Origin: Oikopleura dioica
Lineage: Eukaryota > Chordata > Appendicularia > Copelata > Oikopleuridae
Direction of reading: 5' to 3'
Assembly (NCBI GenBank): GCA_907165135.1
Contig: OU015568.1
Location: forward strand, 10,486,501 to 10,550,500
Length of the DNA: 64,000 bases
Each line of letters opens with the position of its first letter. Positions within the stretch are counted from its first letter, which is position 1. The position numbers and the translations under genes are program-made. The notes under the pieces were generated by a model. That model did no database searches. It was given only the letters and a program-made list of their open reading frames with translations, and was not told the origin of the DNA. Positions 46,849-58,038 of the stretch are shown piece after piece.

Positions 46849-49800
46849 ATGTTCAACAAATTCAAAAAGGGTCAAAAGGACCCGCTGAAGAGTCTCAATC
46901 ATTATAAGAATAAGAATCATGAGAGAACTTCGACCGCGCCTTATGATCAAAATAGAAATCCGCACAGGCATGGATTAATTGTAAGCCCATTTTTATTTTG
47001 TTTCCGTAAATAATTCAAGAATCCAAAATAAGACAGTATGCGGGGACGAATTCTTCTTCTCAGGTAAAAAGGAGCTATAATAAGGATTTCTCATTGCTTA
47101 GATGAAAACGACGACGACAAAAACAACTGCTAATGAAATGCGATTCATCGGTCCACGTTCTCATTTAGAGGAAGAACATCCTGTAGATATGGTGGCGCTG
47201 AATTTAACAAATAGGAACAGGAAAGAAGCGGGTCCGCTTGGAGGACTGCGGGAGCAGTACGAACATGTCCGGGGAAAAGTGGGTGAATTGGACAATATTG
47301 GGAACTTAGGAAAATGGGTTTAACTTTTTCGTCGCAGATTTTTATTTTCGATTTTGTTGAAATGATAGAACCCGTACTTGGGCAGCCAGCTGAGCTTCGA
47401 GCAGCGAGAAACGCTCCTGTACTTTGAAGAAATTGTATCTGGGAAAGGTGGTGGAATGTTCGAGGAGTCCGAAGAGGATTCTGACTACTCGGAGGACAAC
47501 CGCAAAACTAAATCAAAGGTATTTTTTAACATTCCCGGGCGATTTTTTCAATATAAGAAATATTTTTAGAGGAACAGAAAATCCTCAGAGAAGAACTCCA
47601 GGGACACGAAAGAAAAAGATTATGATCGTGGACGGTCTCGGTATGATTCTCCGGATAGAGGAAACGACAGACCTCAGGAATGTTTTCATCCGTTTTGGGA
47701 CAATTCTTCGGGGCGTTTTTGACCCAAGAAACGTAAGATTGAAACTTAATCGCAGCTGAAACGGTACACGTTGATGAACGATGACGAAGAATTTAACGCA
47801 TCGCCGAACGAATATTACACGGATTCCGAAGAGGAGGAAAATCACCAGAAGGACAGGCGAAATCACCAGGTCAAAGTGAGTCCTTCTCTTCTCAATAACT
47901 AGCTTTAGAAATTTCGATTATCGGAGAAATGAGAAATTATGAAAGAGCATAATAAATACGGTTGCGGGTTATGATTCAGCGGATTGACTCTCTCTCTTGA
48001 AAATAAATCATCTTCAGCTTGAATCGAACTCGCGCCGGTGTGACCTCGCATTACTTTGCACCTGCATTAGATTACACATTTTTTCTAAACTATTCTTATA
48101 GCTTTATAACATTTTTAAAGGAAGAAGGATCGAGCTTTGGACGAGACCAGATCGTCAATGCTTCTGTTTTACGACCGTCTCGGTCGAGACATGAGCCGAC
48201 GAACATGCAAGACGAGGACGTTACGCCAGGGAACGCGATGAACTTCTTCAAGCAAATGGCGAAGAAGAATAACGCCGGTGGAGGAGTCGTAGGAGGATCA
48301 GCTGTGCCAGCTTCTGTCTCATCTGCGGCATCGATGTTTGGAGGACAAGTTCGAAGGACAATGTCACGTGGCGAGAATCGCGACAACTCCGCGCCAGTTG
48401 GAATTTCAAAGATGAAATCCGTCGCCAGAGAACGATCGGAGAGCAGAGACCGGACGAACCACAGAAACCGATCAATTGAGCGAACGCGAACCCGCGGAGA
48501 GTCTCGCGAGCGCACCCGAATTACGCAACGTGGCGAAAGAATGAGTTTTAAATTCGAAATTAGCATTAATTCTAAACGACCATCGCTACTTGCCGGACCT
48601 CAAATATGTCAAAGGCGAATGCGCTAAAACACACAGTTCTTTTAACTCGTAAAAAGTCGGGATAGACGAGGTGGCCGGGCGGAGAGTCGAGATCGAAGAG
48701 ATAGAAGCATCGATAGAAGAGATGCCGCAATGTCGATCCGTCGGTCGGAATCGAGAACTGTTCGGGAACCAAGCAGAGATCGCGATTACTCCGTCGGTAA
48801 GTTTCTAACACGTGCGGCGCAAATTTAATATATTTGGGTAGTTTGCTGTATTTAACCATCTTTAGACCGGGAAAAGAGAAGAAGAGATCGCTCAAAGGAT
48901 CCAGAAAGAAAACGACGAGATAGAAGGTTTCTTTCTTAATTTGATGAATGACTCAATTTTAATTTCAGTGAAACTCGGGAGAAACGTAGAGAGCGAGAAA
49001 CTTCTGAAGAAAGAAAAGAAAGAAGGAGACGTCGGCGGTCGAAATCGCGAAATCGTGATGCTTCTACTCTGGATAGTAAGAAATTTTGAAAGCAAAGTTG
49101 TTTTATGACTTGTTTCTAGTTAATGGTGAAGTTGAACTCGACGAAGAGCGAGAAGAACGGCGAAGAAGAAGACGAGAACGTCGCGAGCGGGAACGTGAAG
49201 AACGAGATCCCGACGAAACAAAAGAGGAACGCAGGGAACGGTAAGATAAAATATTGTGGGTAGAATTCCTAAGTAGATTCAAATCCGCATCTTTGAATTC
49301 CGGTTTATTCCAGCGCACATAAATAAGGCTGAAATTTAGAAGGCGGAAGCGCTCAGAGTCGAAATCGCGTCGGACTACGGATGGCATGAGCCGCCAAATG
49401 AGCAAAATGACGCTCAACGACGACGCTGATGGACTTGACGTAAGTTCCATCTTGATAAACAAATGCTCATCCACCGATTTAGGCTGAAGAAAGAAGAGAA
49501 AGACGACGGGAGAAGAAACGCCGCTCTCGCTCAAAGATCAGATCAAAGGATCCGAGCGAGATCCCCGCTGATGATCTCGAAGCGCTCATCAAAGGTACCG
49601 TAAAGGATCAAGTGCTCAACCTTTTTTTCATTGAACACTTTCCCTGACACGACAAACGCATTTGAAGTTGATTATTCAACACGACCGTGATATCGATTTC
49701 GAACTTGAATAATTCAAGTCATCAAGTCAAAGTTTTCAAACGATTTGAAAATTAGTTTGAACGGCGAATTAACATATTCTAGCGTCTCACCGCGCGCGAG

Positions 49801-49916
49801 ATCGATCTACTGATGGGCAGATCCGGCGGAAGAAGAAAACACGTGATCCTTCTACGAAACGGAATCGAAACCGCCACCACGACCAGAGTACCGAACGTCC
49901 TTCTGCGCAAGTTTAA
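46849..49916 (+). CDS. Arg/Ser- and Arg/Glu-rich nuclear-type protein
   Basis: A series of short exons with GT-AG introns. Visible coding blocks are about 46849-46980 (MFNKFKKGQKDPLKSLNHYK), 47101-47317, 47370-47518, 47571-47690, 47757-47877, 48119-48545, 48668-48799, then RE/RS-rich exons to a stop at 49914-49916. The middle and end are dominated by RSRDR, RERREREREER and RRRRSKSRNRD runs typical of splicing-associated proteins; the N-terminal third is non-repetitive and acidic (EESEEDSDYSED). I do not recognise the family. Exon borders in the charged part are uncertain because several frames stay open. Confidence 0.6.
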
Positions 49917-51189
49917 CCTTTCCGCCGCTCTTCAAAGCGTAATATTTTCACTCTACACGTTCGCCGCAATCTACTTTCACTTTGAAACTTTTCCGATTAT
50001 TTAAAAGACCTTGATGTTCTCATACTTAGTTTATTCGATTTGTTCACTGTTATTCAAATAAAATACTGTTTTTGCACGAAGGAATTGTTGATGTAATTTG
50101 CGTAGGAAAAGATAATATTTGCTACTTGCTAATCTAATTGACCAGTTCTGAATTCAAGAGTAATAATTTAAATGAAGCCTTTGAAGCAAGTTTAATTGCC
50201 GCCTGGTGAGTTAGTCGAAAATTTATTTATGGAGAAAATGAAGAAAAACGAATATTTTATCCGGTTTTAAATCGAGCTGATGAAGAGAAGAATATATACT
50301 TATTTTTACTGCTGGAAAGAAAAAATGATAAACCTTTTTTTTGCGTGAAAATTTGTTTATTTTGTCAGATTAGAATAGTTTGAGAATCTTGCTTTTTGAA
50401 AACTTCATGTTGCACATCGGACATTTTAAATTAGCGGCAGAGTTTTTTCGAAGCATCTTTTCAAAGCATTGAAGGCAATTTTGGTGGCCACATACAGTCA
50501 GGCACAGGGGTGGATATTTTGATATCAAATCATTATTTCAACCGTTTTTGATTTGAAATTTCAAAAGATAAGCCTTTTTTCAACTCATTTTCGCAATTGC
50601 AGATTCATTTCAAATGATAATGACGCCGAGCCTTTTTTGAAATTTTCAACTGTTTCATTTTGCATTTTGCGAAAGGTTTTCAAATCTGGACAGATTTTTT
50701 CAATCTTTTTTCATTTTTCAAATCAATTTCAAATTGCTGAGCCTTGGAGGACACTGGGGGACACGATGCGTTGAAGAGGTATAAAAAGTGAAGTTAGACT
50801 CATAAATTATAGAAAAAAGGAAAATATTCTTCAAAGGTACCAATTTTGGTCGACTTCCCGAACTTTGTACCACCTCCTAGATGTTCCGGGACAAGGAATT
50901 CTTGTGCTCAAAATTACCGTCATAGCCTGAGCTACACGCTGGAACATGTGGGGAAGGGTTCCTCTCGTGGCCATTTCGAGAAATGTACCTCTCGTGGTCA
51001 TGCACCTCTCGTGGCCATATACCAAGGGTACACCACCTCAGACACAGAGGCCGAAAAATAAATTTTTCACACAGAAGGACTTTGACTATTGGAAAAATAT
51101 AATTACTGTAGAGCTCTTTATCGATAAGCTTTCTCCTGGTTATCCTTTTAGCACTCTCGGTTAGGGTTTGGAAATCGGCGTATTTTGAG

Positions 51190-51260
51190 AATTACTGCAT
51201 GCACCTCCTGAGGTGCATGGCTAGAATGACGGATGCACCTCCTGAGGTGTTTTTGGCGGG
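51190..51260. repeat. Direct repeat GCACCTCCTGAGGTG
   Basis: Two self-complementary GCACCTCCTGAGGTG units about 35 bp apart inside the nested element. Confidence 0.5.
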
Positions 51261-51364
51261 TAGGCTAGTGATTTTCCGCCGAAAAAAAGAAAATCTCTTC
51301 CCCACTCACTAGAAATTTGCAGTCAACTAAATATGCTCATTACACATAATCAGAGTTGTACATT

Positions 51365-51530
51365 TGCATAGCTGACGGCTCCGCTCCGCTCCGCTACGGG
51401 AAAAAAATTCTTTGCTCAGCTCCGCTACGCTCAGCTACAGTAAAGAAAATTTCTACCAGCTCCGCTACGCTTAGCTTAACTTTCCACTCAGCTCCGCTAT
51501 CTAAGCTCAGCTACCGCTACTAAGCTGACT
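51365..51530. repeat. GCTCCGCTACG-type tandem repeat
   Basis: Degenerate repeats of CTCCGCT/CAGCTCCGCTACGCT. A related family with CTGAGCTGAGCTGAGC and inverted CGCTCAGC units recurs at 52200-52330 and 52545-52665. Confidence 0.6.
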
Positions 51531-51849
51531 AAGTTTGGGCTCTTTTCTGTGTAAAATAAGGCCCCTTTCTCTGTAAAATAAGGCCCCTCTTTGTGTAAAA
51601 AAGGCCCTAACCCTGTTTCTGTCCCTGACTAAAGACAGGCCTATTTTTCCTGGTCAGGGCCTGAGCTGAGACAGGTTCCTGTGTAGTTACGTCAGGAAAC
51701 AGACTTCAATAACCTAGATTGGATGAATTACCATAAGAATTTTTGGGAAAAACATGCCAAAAAAATTGCTGAATTTACAGAAATATTACTTTTTACAAGC
51801 ATATATTCTGTCTAAGTGATAGATTTTAGTAGTTTTCGAATGAATGGAC

Positions 51850-52015
51850 CCGACTTTCTTACCAATTTTCCGATCGGATAATCGTATCCAATTTTACCGA
51901 TCGAAACTGATTATACCGATCGGACAAGACCAAATTTTCGTTGCCTCGTCCGACCAATTACCGATCCGATTCCGATCGGACCGAATTTCCGATCGGATTC
52001 CGATCCGATTGGGCA
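51850..52015. repeat. ACCGATCGGA-type degenerate repeat
   Basis: At least eight variants of CCGATCGGA/CCGATCCGATT at roughly 12-25-bp spacing. Confidence 0.6.
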
Positions 52016-52689
52016 ACCCTGACCCTAACCGAGAGTGCTAAAAGGATCACCAGGAGAAAGCTTTAGATAAAGAGCTCTACAGTTATTTTATTTTTCCAAT
52101 AGTCAAAGTCCTTCTGTGTAAAAAAATTATTTTTCGACCTCTGTGTCTGAGGTGGTGTACCCAGGCGGGGTAAGGTAAAGCATGAAAATTGTGTAAAAAT
52201 CATTGAGCTGAGCTGAGCGAAGCGATAATTTTCTGAGCTGAGCTGAGCATTTTCAAAAATCACTGAGTTGAGCTGATCTCCGTTTGCTCAACAAGACCGC
52301 TCAGCCGCTCGCTCAACTTGAGATCAGTGAGCGGTTGAGCGGTAAGTCAACACTTTCTTTAGTGTTTTTGGTGAGTAAATGAAGAAAATAATAAAAGAAA
52401 TTATTAGAAATAATTGGTCAAAACACTTCTTACAGATTTTTTACACTCTTCAGCCGCATTTTGGAAATTTATGTCAAACACTAGTCGACACTCAAAATAA
52501 AAACTTAAAAAGTATTTTTTGAGGAAAAAAATACACTGCTTACAGTCCTCTTGCTCAAAGTCTGCTCGCTCAGCTCACGGCTGTTTTTGTCAAAACGCTC
52601 AACCGCTCGCTCCGCTCAAAAATTTTAAGCGGTCGACCGCTGAGCCGTTCGCTCAGCTCAATATTCTTTCGACGAAAATTGGAACCCTA

Positions 52690-52990
52690 ATTTCTTCAAT
52701 CCTAGCTTCACCGACTTCAATCATAGCAACTCTAATGTCAATCCCGGGTTCTTCGACGTCAATCCCGGCGTCATTAGTTTCAATCTAGGTTTTACCAACG
52801 TCAATCTAATCTTGGAGAAGCCATGATCGACATTCAAGAAGCAATTATAGAGAACTGAGAAGCTGGGACTGGCATCTGAGAAGCTAGGATTGAAGAAAGT
52901 GACGCCCGAATTGTTGTTTGAGCCACCAGGATTGACGTATGTATAGCGAGGATCGAAGTTATTAAACACGGGATGAAAGTTGGTGAAGCC
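52690..52990. repeat. Degenerate 17-19-bp repeat (TCAATCCTAGCTTCACC type)
   Basis: The first half has repeats such as TTCAATCCTAGCTTCACC and TCAATCCCGGGTTCTTCG. The second half has the inverse orientation (GAGAAGCTAGGATTGAAG), so the array folds back around about 52830. Confidence 0.6.
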
Positions 52991-53072
52991 AGGATTAGCT
53001 GTGGAGAAGCCAAGAAAATAAAGTTATATGATCAATCAATTTTGGTAAAGCAACTAACTCAAAAGAAAAAAA

Positions 53073-53171
53073 TCTCGCATTTCCCATAATCCAAATTGGC
53101 GATTAAAAGTATTACGGGATTTTCAGAAATTTAGGATTTTAAAAATACGGGATTTTGGGAAATGCGGGAGT
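53073..53171. repeat. Small inverted-repeat element
   Basis: About 100 bp starting CTCGCATTTCCCATAATCC and ending GGGATTTTGGGAAATGCGGG, which pair over about 20 bp with a few mismatches. Confidence 0.5.
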
Positions 53172-53288
53172 CAAAAAGGGATGGCAGGCGCGCTGAGTTT
53201 TTCCTTTTGCGCCTTCTTCAAATTTGCAACGATTCATTTTTTCAATTTCATTTTTCAAATTCCTTTCAAGTCGCTAAACAAGAAAAAC

Positions 53289-54181
53289 GAGTGGTCTCCG
53301 TTTGCCCAAGTCGCCGTTTGCCCAAGTCGCCGTCTGCCCAAGATCGCCGTTTGCCCAACTTGGGCAGAAGGAGACTTGGGCAAACGGCGATCTTGGGCAG
53401 ACGGCGATCAAATTGAAAATATAATCATAATTCAATTTAAAGAAATTAATTATGAAATCAAAATTAGCAGGATAGGATAGATTTTAAGTGGTAAAGTTAC
53501 ATCGCTTGTTTTACGTCCGAGGCCTACACATTGAGGAAACGATGGATACGCCGAGTCCTCACAAGCGCTAATCCCCAACTTGGTTGAATTGATGGTTTCC
53601 CATATTGCTGTTTCTTGTGATTCATTTTCGGTCCGTTCTATTTTTGGAATTGTTTCTGATTGAAACTGAGGGAAAACAGTAATTGTGAGAAGTGAGAAAA
53701 AGGGAAAAACTGATGAAACTCTTCCCAAAACCTCCGGGAGACGGACGGTGCCGGAACCAAATTGGTACTCGGTACCAAAGTCAAGCATATTTTCTGGCTC
53801 ATCAAAAAACTAATGTCCGCTCCGCTGCTGCAGTGTGAGGAAACTCTATTTATGGACCGAATATACCTAATGATCGACCGAATATACTTCAAGTATAATG
53901 AATGATTAACTCTTCCGGGAATAGTTTATTAGGACTTTTATTGAGAATTTAGCGACTTTCATAATTAAACCATCCATTACGAAGGCTCTACGAGCGCAAC
54001 CAGCAGACTAAGTGATGATAATGAAATTGTCGCCTTACTTCTATCATTTTATGATCAATCAATTAAAAAAAAAATCACATCGCCGTTTGCCTAAGATCTC
54101 CGTCTGCCCAAGTTGGGCAAACGGCGACTTGGGCAGACGGCGACTTGGGCAAACGGCGACTTGGGCAAACGGAGACCACTC
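53289..54181. mobile_element. Mutator-like MITE, 893 bp, nested in the hAT element
   Basis: The ends are GAGTGGTCTCCGTTTGCCC and its reverse complement, each flanked by the 9-bp direct repeat AAGAAAAAC (53280-53288 and 54182-54190). A 9-bp duplication is the Mutator signature. Each arm is built from four to five copies of a 16-bp unit (GTTTGCCCAAGTCGCC). The unique 0.65-kb centre has no ORF with coding character. Confidence 0.85.
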
Positions 54182-55954
54182 AAGAAAAACTGATTGAAAT
54201 GTCAATTATTGCAGTTTCAAATTCATTTCAAAACTCCGCACGAAGCTTTATCTTTTGAAAACGCTTTTTTTTTCATTTTCAATAGATTTCAGCCATTGCA
54301 TCGACTTTTTCCTGCTATTTCAATTGAAATTTCAAATTTTGAAACGATGAAATAAATGATTCGACAGTTTTGAAAAACTGGTTTGATATCAAAATATCCA
54401 CCCCTGGTCAGGCAGCATCTGTGGCGCTCGTCAGAGTCGTAAGTTTCCATGCAGAGAGGGCAGTCGTCGCCGGACAAGTTGAGATTTCTTTCTCGTTCGA
54501 GGAGAGTGTTTCTTTCTTTTTCGAATTTCAATTGATTTTGAAAATCATTTTGAATAACGGCCATGGACTCATTATTCTGTAAAACCTTTGAAGGGATAGT
54601 AAAATATTTATTTTTTTAAATAAACTTATTGTTCCTTATCCCTGACTGTTCCAATTCACTTGACTTTCGATCCACTGCTTTATTCAAATTTTGCACCTCT
54701 GCTTTCAATTTCGAATTTTCTTGCTTCAGTTTTTCTACGGTTTTTGAGACACCAGTTACATTCTTTTTCAGCTCGATATTTTTTATTTCTAATCCATCTC
54801 GTTCTCTCTTCAGTTTCTCGTTTTCAGAGGAAATTTCCGCAAATGCAGCAGTTTTTCTTGAGATTCCTTTATTGAGATTGGTCACTTCTTTCTTCAAGCG
54901 TTCAGTCACGCTCTTTTCCATTTCAAAAAGGTGTTTATGCATCCCATTGTCGCAAAATAACCCATTTTTCAGTGTATAATTTGTTTCCTCTAATACTACG
55001 ATTTTGTCTTCGAGCTCGGCGATCTTGATTATCTTCTTTGCATTTTGCTCCTCGTGTTTTTCGTTTAATCGTCGAATAAACTCGTTTGAGGAGTCAATTC
55101 GGGCATTGTAAGATAGTTGCATTTCCTCAAGTTGTTTTCGCAAGCTCTGATTTTCCATTTCCATCTGTTTCTGAGTAAATTCCATCTAAAAACTGCTCGA
55201 CTCTTTAATAAAAAAGCCATGTTTACCATCATCAGTTGCATCTCCGTTTCCTTTCTTGTTGCGCATCTTATGTACGAGTTTTTAGCAACAAGAAGTTCTG
55301 GCGTCTCTTCATAGCCTTCGGGATATGTAATGTCCAGAATTTTTTTCTCGACGGGTCCCTTTTCTGTTTTGCTGAGAATGTCCACATAATAAGTTGGCAC
55401 AACTGGTTCAACTTTCCCTTTTATTTTTAAGAAATTGAAATTGAAAAGCTGCTTGTCGGAGTCATAAAAATGTTTTACGTTTACGAAAGCAATGAAAGCA
55501 ATATATGACTCTTTCTTATTATGATGCTCGATTTGAGGCTTGAATTTCTTCATAACGTCCGTTAGTTTGACAACAGAGCCATTAGATGCTTGGTAAACCT
55601 TAAAACCAGGTATCGTCTTCGGACTTATCAGGTCATTGGGATGCATGAGGTCCCGGTTGTCCGCAAAAGTCGAAGCGTTCATCGAAAACATCTTCTTTCT
55701 CTTTCTTTTATGTTATGAAAAATATCTCACGGATAGACACTGAGTCAATATCAAATAGCGCGCTCAATTTGAAATCGAAAACAAATCTTAAAAATCCGCT
55801 TACGAAAATTCTTAAGCCTTAGGCTATTCCCTGCTATAAATTCATCTCCATTTAACAAAATCGATCGAATGACATGTTCTTTATTATGAAAACACGAAAC
55901 AGGCTTTTATCTACAAGTGTTGGAAAACGTTTATTGCAAGTGAGTGGGAATAAG

Positions 55955-57333
55955 TTAAACTTCCGAAATGAGGAGACTATCGCTGGCCCTCGAGTTCCTT
56001 ATCGGCTGAGGTCGATATTTGCCGTATCCATTCTTTGCCATCGAAATTTGAAGATCAATGAGAAGCTGCTGTGCGCGGCTCTGATGTGCCTGGTAGATTT
56101 TCTCCACACCTTGCAGAGCGTTCTTTTCTAACTAAAAATATTTGTTAAAACACAGCGGGGGATCGTAGATAACGTAGAAAATACGCGTACGGTTTCTAAA
56201 CAAAATGACATGTACTTGCAATTATTTCTGAACTTTTGGATTTTTCTATTAGAAATTTTGGGTTTTAGAGAATGTTTTAGTTGACAACCGAAAATCTGGA
56301 TTGAAAGTATTTTTGCCTTTTGAAAAGAAAAAAATCAGTGGGAGCGGGGCGTTATTTTTCTTTGGCGGTGGTGGATTCGCCTTAGCTTGATAAATGGCAG
56401 TTTTACCTTGTCAAAGTTTCTCGTGAAGGTGTCGCGGCGCTTCACAGTCGCCTGTCGCGCTGCTGATTTGAGCCCCTGCTCCGTTGAGAGTGTTGATCCA
56501 GCACTAGAAAAAGATATGACGTTACGTTCATGAAAACGGTTTCTCGCAAGCATAAGTTCAACGATTAGCTATTCAAGCTAGCGAACGTTGCGTCGGCTTA
56601 TCACTGGGCGCCGATAAGATAACAAATTAAAATTAGCATAAGTTATAACATTTTTTCGAATTACCTAATCGACTTCGAAGAATCGAACATTTCAGCATTT
56701 TCATCTTCAGAGGGAAGGTATCCATAAGTAAGCTTATCTCCAGACTGAATAAGCTTCACTCGTATAATCTTCTCGACACGTTGAGGCTCAGCCCTCAGGC
56801 TAGAATCTGAATGGCCAGAATCCGAAGTACATCGAGGAATCTTCGACTCTGCTGTTGGAATCGACGGTATTCGATCTTTCTGAAAAGAAAAGCGTATTCT
56901 TCAGGTGTTCAAAAAGACGGAGTTTCAAATTTTAAAATTCAAAAACACGAATTTTCACAAAACATCTGGGCGAGGATTTCCAGATCTCCAGGAATAAGAA
57001 AGTTAGCTGACTCACCTTGCGCTCTGTAACGAGCTTGGTACAGTTATCCGACAGAGAAATGGCACTTCTGACAAAATCGTCGATGTTCCGCCTGAGAACG
57101 TGTTCTACTTTCTACGATCAAAGGGATTTCAGACTTGAAACGTTTACAAAGTGCTTTTTTCCTAAAGTAGAACCTTTCCTTGGCCGTTCGATAATCTTCC
57201 GTTCTGGCTTTTCTTCCTTTTCAATCGTCTCAATTCCTTGTCTCAATGGAATTTTAAAAGTATCCGCCACAATCTTCTCCACCTCCTGATCAATCTCTGC
57301 CGAGCTCCGGTACCCTTCCGAGCTTTGTGACAT
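55955..57333 (-). CDS. Uncharacterised Ser/charged protein
   Basis: Five exons (about 57166-57333, 57028-57112, 56667-56880, 56409-56501, 55955-56131). The product begins MSQSSEGYRSSAEIDQEVEK, contains KVEHVLRRNIDDFVRSAISL and the predicted helical QGVEKIYQAHQSRAQQLLID. The ATG lies one base behind TTCTTCAG. No domain recognised. A possible extra exon at about 57735-57800 (PVKVAAPKERESSKT) lies upstream and could be non-coding leader or part of a neighbouring gene. Confidence 0.6.
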
Positions 57334-58038
57334 TTCTGAAGAATTTTCTTGACTCTCTTTTTTTTAAGAAAAATTTGCATAGAATCGAAACCAAAGCTAA
57401 ATTTGAGGAAAAAAAGGTGCGATGGAAGGAGAAAATGAATCGCCTGGCATCGATCATCAGCCTGACAATTTTAGCTTCGGATTTCAATAAATTATTCGTC
57501 TTACTGCTTATTCATTTTTCTTCAAAGAAAAATTGATCAATACTAATAAATTTCATTACATCAACAATATCTTGACAACGGTTAAAGGACCGGTTCATGC
57601 TATTATCACAGAAAATCACCGATTTTCCAGTAAGCTTCTTAGCTTTTTAGAAAGCTGAAAAAACAATGTCCTTGACGGTCTCTCAAGGCGATTACAGTAA
57701 TCCGTTAATTGCTTTACTCAACTAAGGTAATTACCTGGCTCCGAGTCTTGTGACCTCGTCTTGCTGCTTTCTCGCTCTTTTGGCGCGGCGACCTTGACGG
57801 GCTGAAAACGAAACGTTTAGATGTAGGTCACGTGAAGTTTAGGGAACGTAGGGCCAGGAAGGAAAATGCCTCGCCGCGCTTCCCATGCCTAATTAGTTTT
57901 ACTACAGGAAGAAGAAGAGGGCGACGTTACAATAGATGACCAAAAAGTCATTCCAAAATATTTCATCCCATAATTTTTCTTTACATATTTTTCGATGATT
58001 ACTCAATTTTTGAGTTGCATTTTAGCAAAAAATAAAGT

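Larger units (their letters stand above)
51026..52162. mobile_element. Nested element with about 145-bp terminal inverted repeats
   Basis: The left end begins GGGTACACCACCTCAGACAC and the right end is its reverse complement. Similarity of about 90% or more continues for some 145 bp, through AGAGCTCTTTATC and AGCACTCTCGGTTAGGG. The interior contains GCTCCGCTACG-type repeats, TAAGGCCCCT repeats and ACCGATCGGA repeats, with no ORF. No target-site duplication was found. Confidence 0.75.
50505..54406. mobile_element. hAT-type transposon, 3.9 kb, non-autonomous, with nested insertions
   Basis: Terminal inverted repeats of about 25 bp start CAGGGGTGGATATTTTGATA on both ends. The insertion is flanked by the 8-bp direct repeat GTCAGGCA (50497-50504 and 54407-54414). 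The 8-bp duplication and CAGGGG ends are hAT characteristics. No transposase ORF is visible. Subterminal DNA is rich in TTGAAATTTCAA-type palindromes on both sides, and the interior holds at least two further TIR elements and several degenerate repeats. Confidence 0.9.
50370..55691 (-). pseudogene. RING / coiled-coil protein gene disrupted by a hAT-type element inside the RING motif
   Basis: Exon 1 (55195-55691) begins MFSMNASTFADNRDLM. The second exon (about 54645-55176) is a long coiled coil (KLKKEVTNLNKGISRKTAA). The third holds DDCPLCMETYDSDERHRCC, the first half of a RING. It breaks at 54407, where the element starts, and the second half resumes at 50504: CGHQNCLQCFEKML ... LKCPMCNMKF, stop 50370. 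Removing the element and one 8-bp duplication restores an uninterrupted C-x2-C ... C-x-H-x2-C-x2-C ... C-x2-C ligand set in frame. Architecture resembles the RING/coiled-coil gene at 34691-35986. The transcript must cross 3.9 kb of repeats to be functional here. Confidence 0.8.

Noticed and set aside
48096-48566. 156-codon minus-strand ORF
   Set aside because: It is the antisense of the Arg/Ser-rich exon; codon bias of RS repeats keeps the opposite strand open.
53289-53420. CRISPR-like array in the GTTTGCCCAAGTCGCC repeats
   Set aside because: Units are directly adjacent without spacers, occur in a eukaryote and form the arm of a transposon.
55874-56131. 85-codon plus-strand ORF
   Set aside because: The opposite strand holds the last exon of the gene at 55955-57333, with a good acceptor and matching phase.
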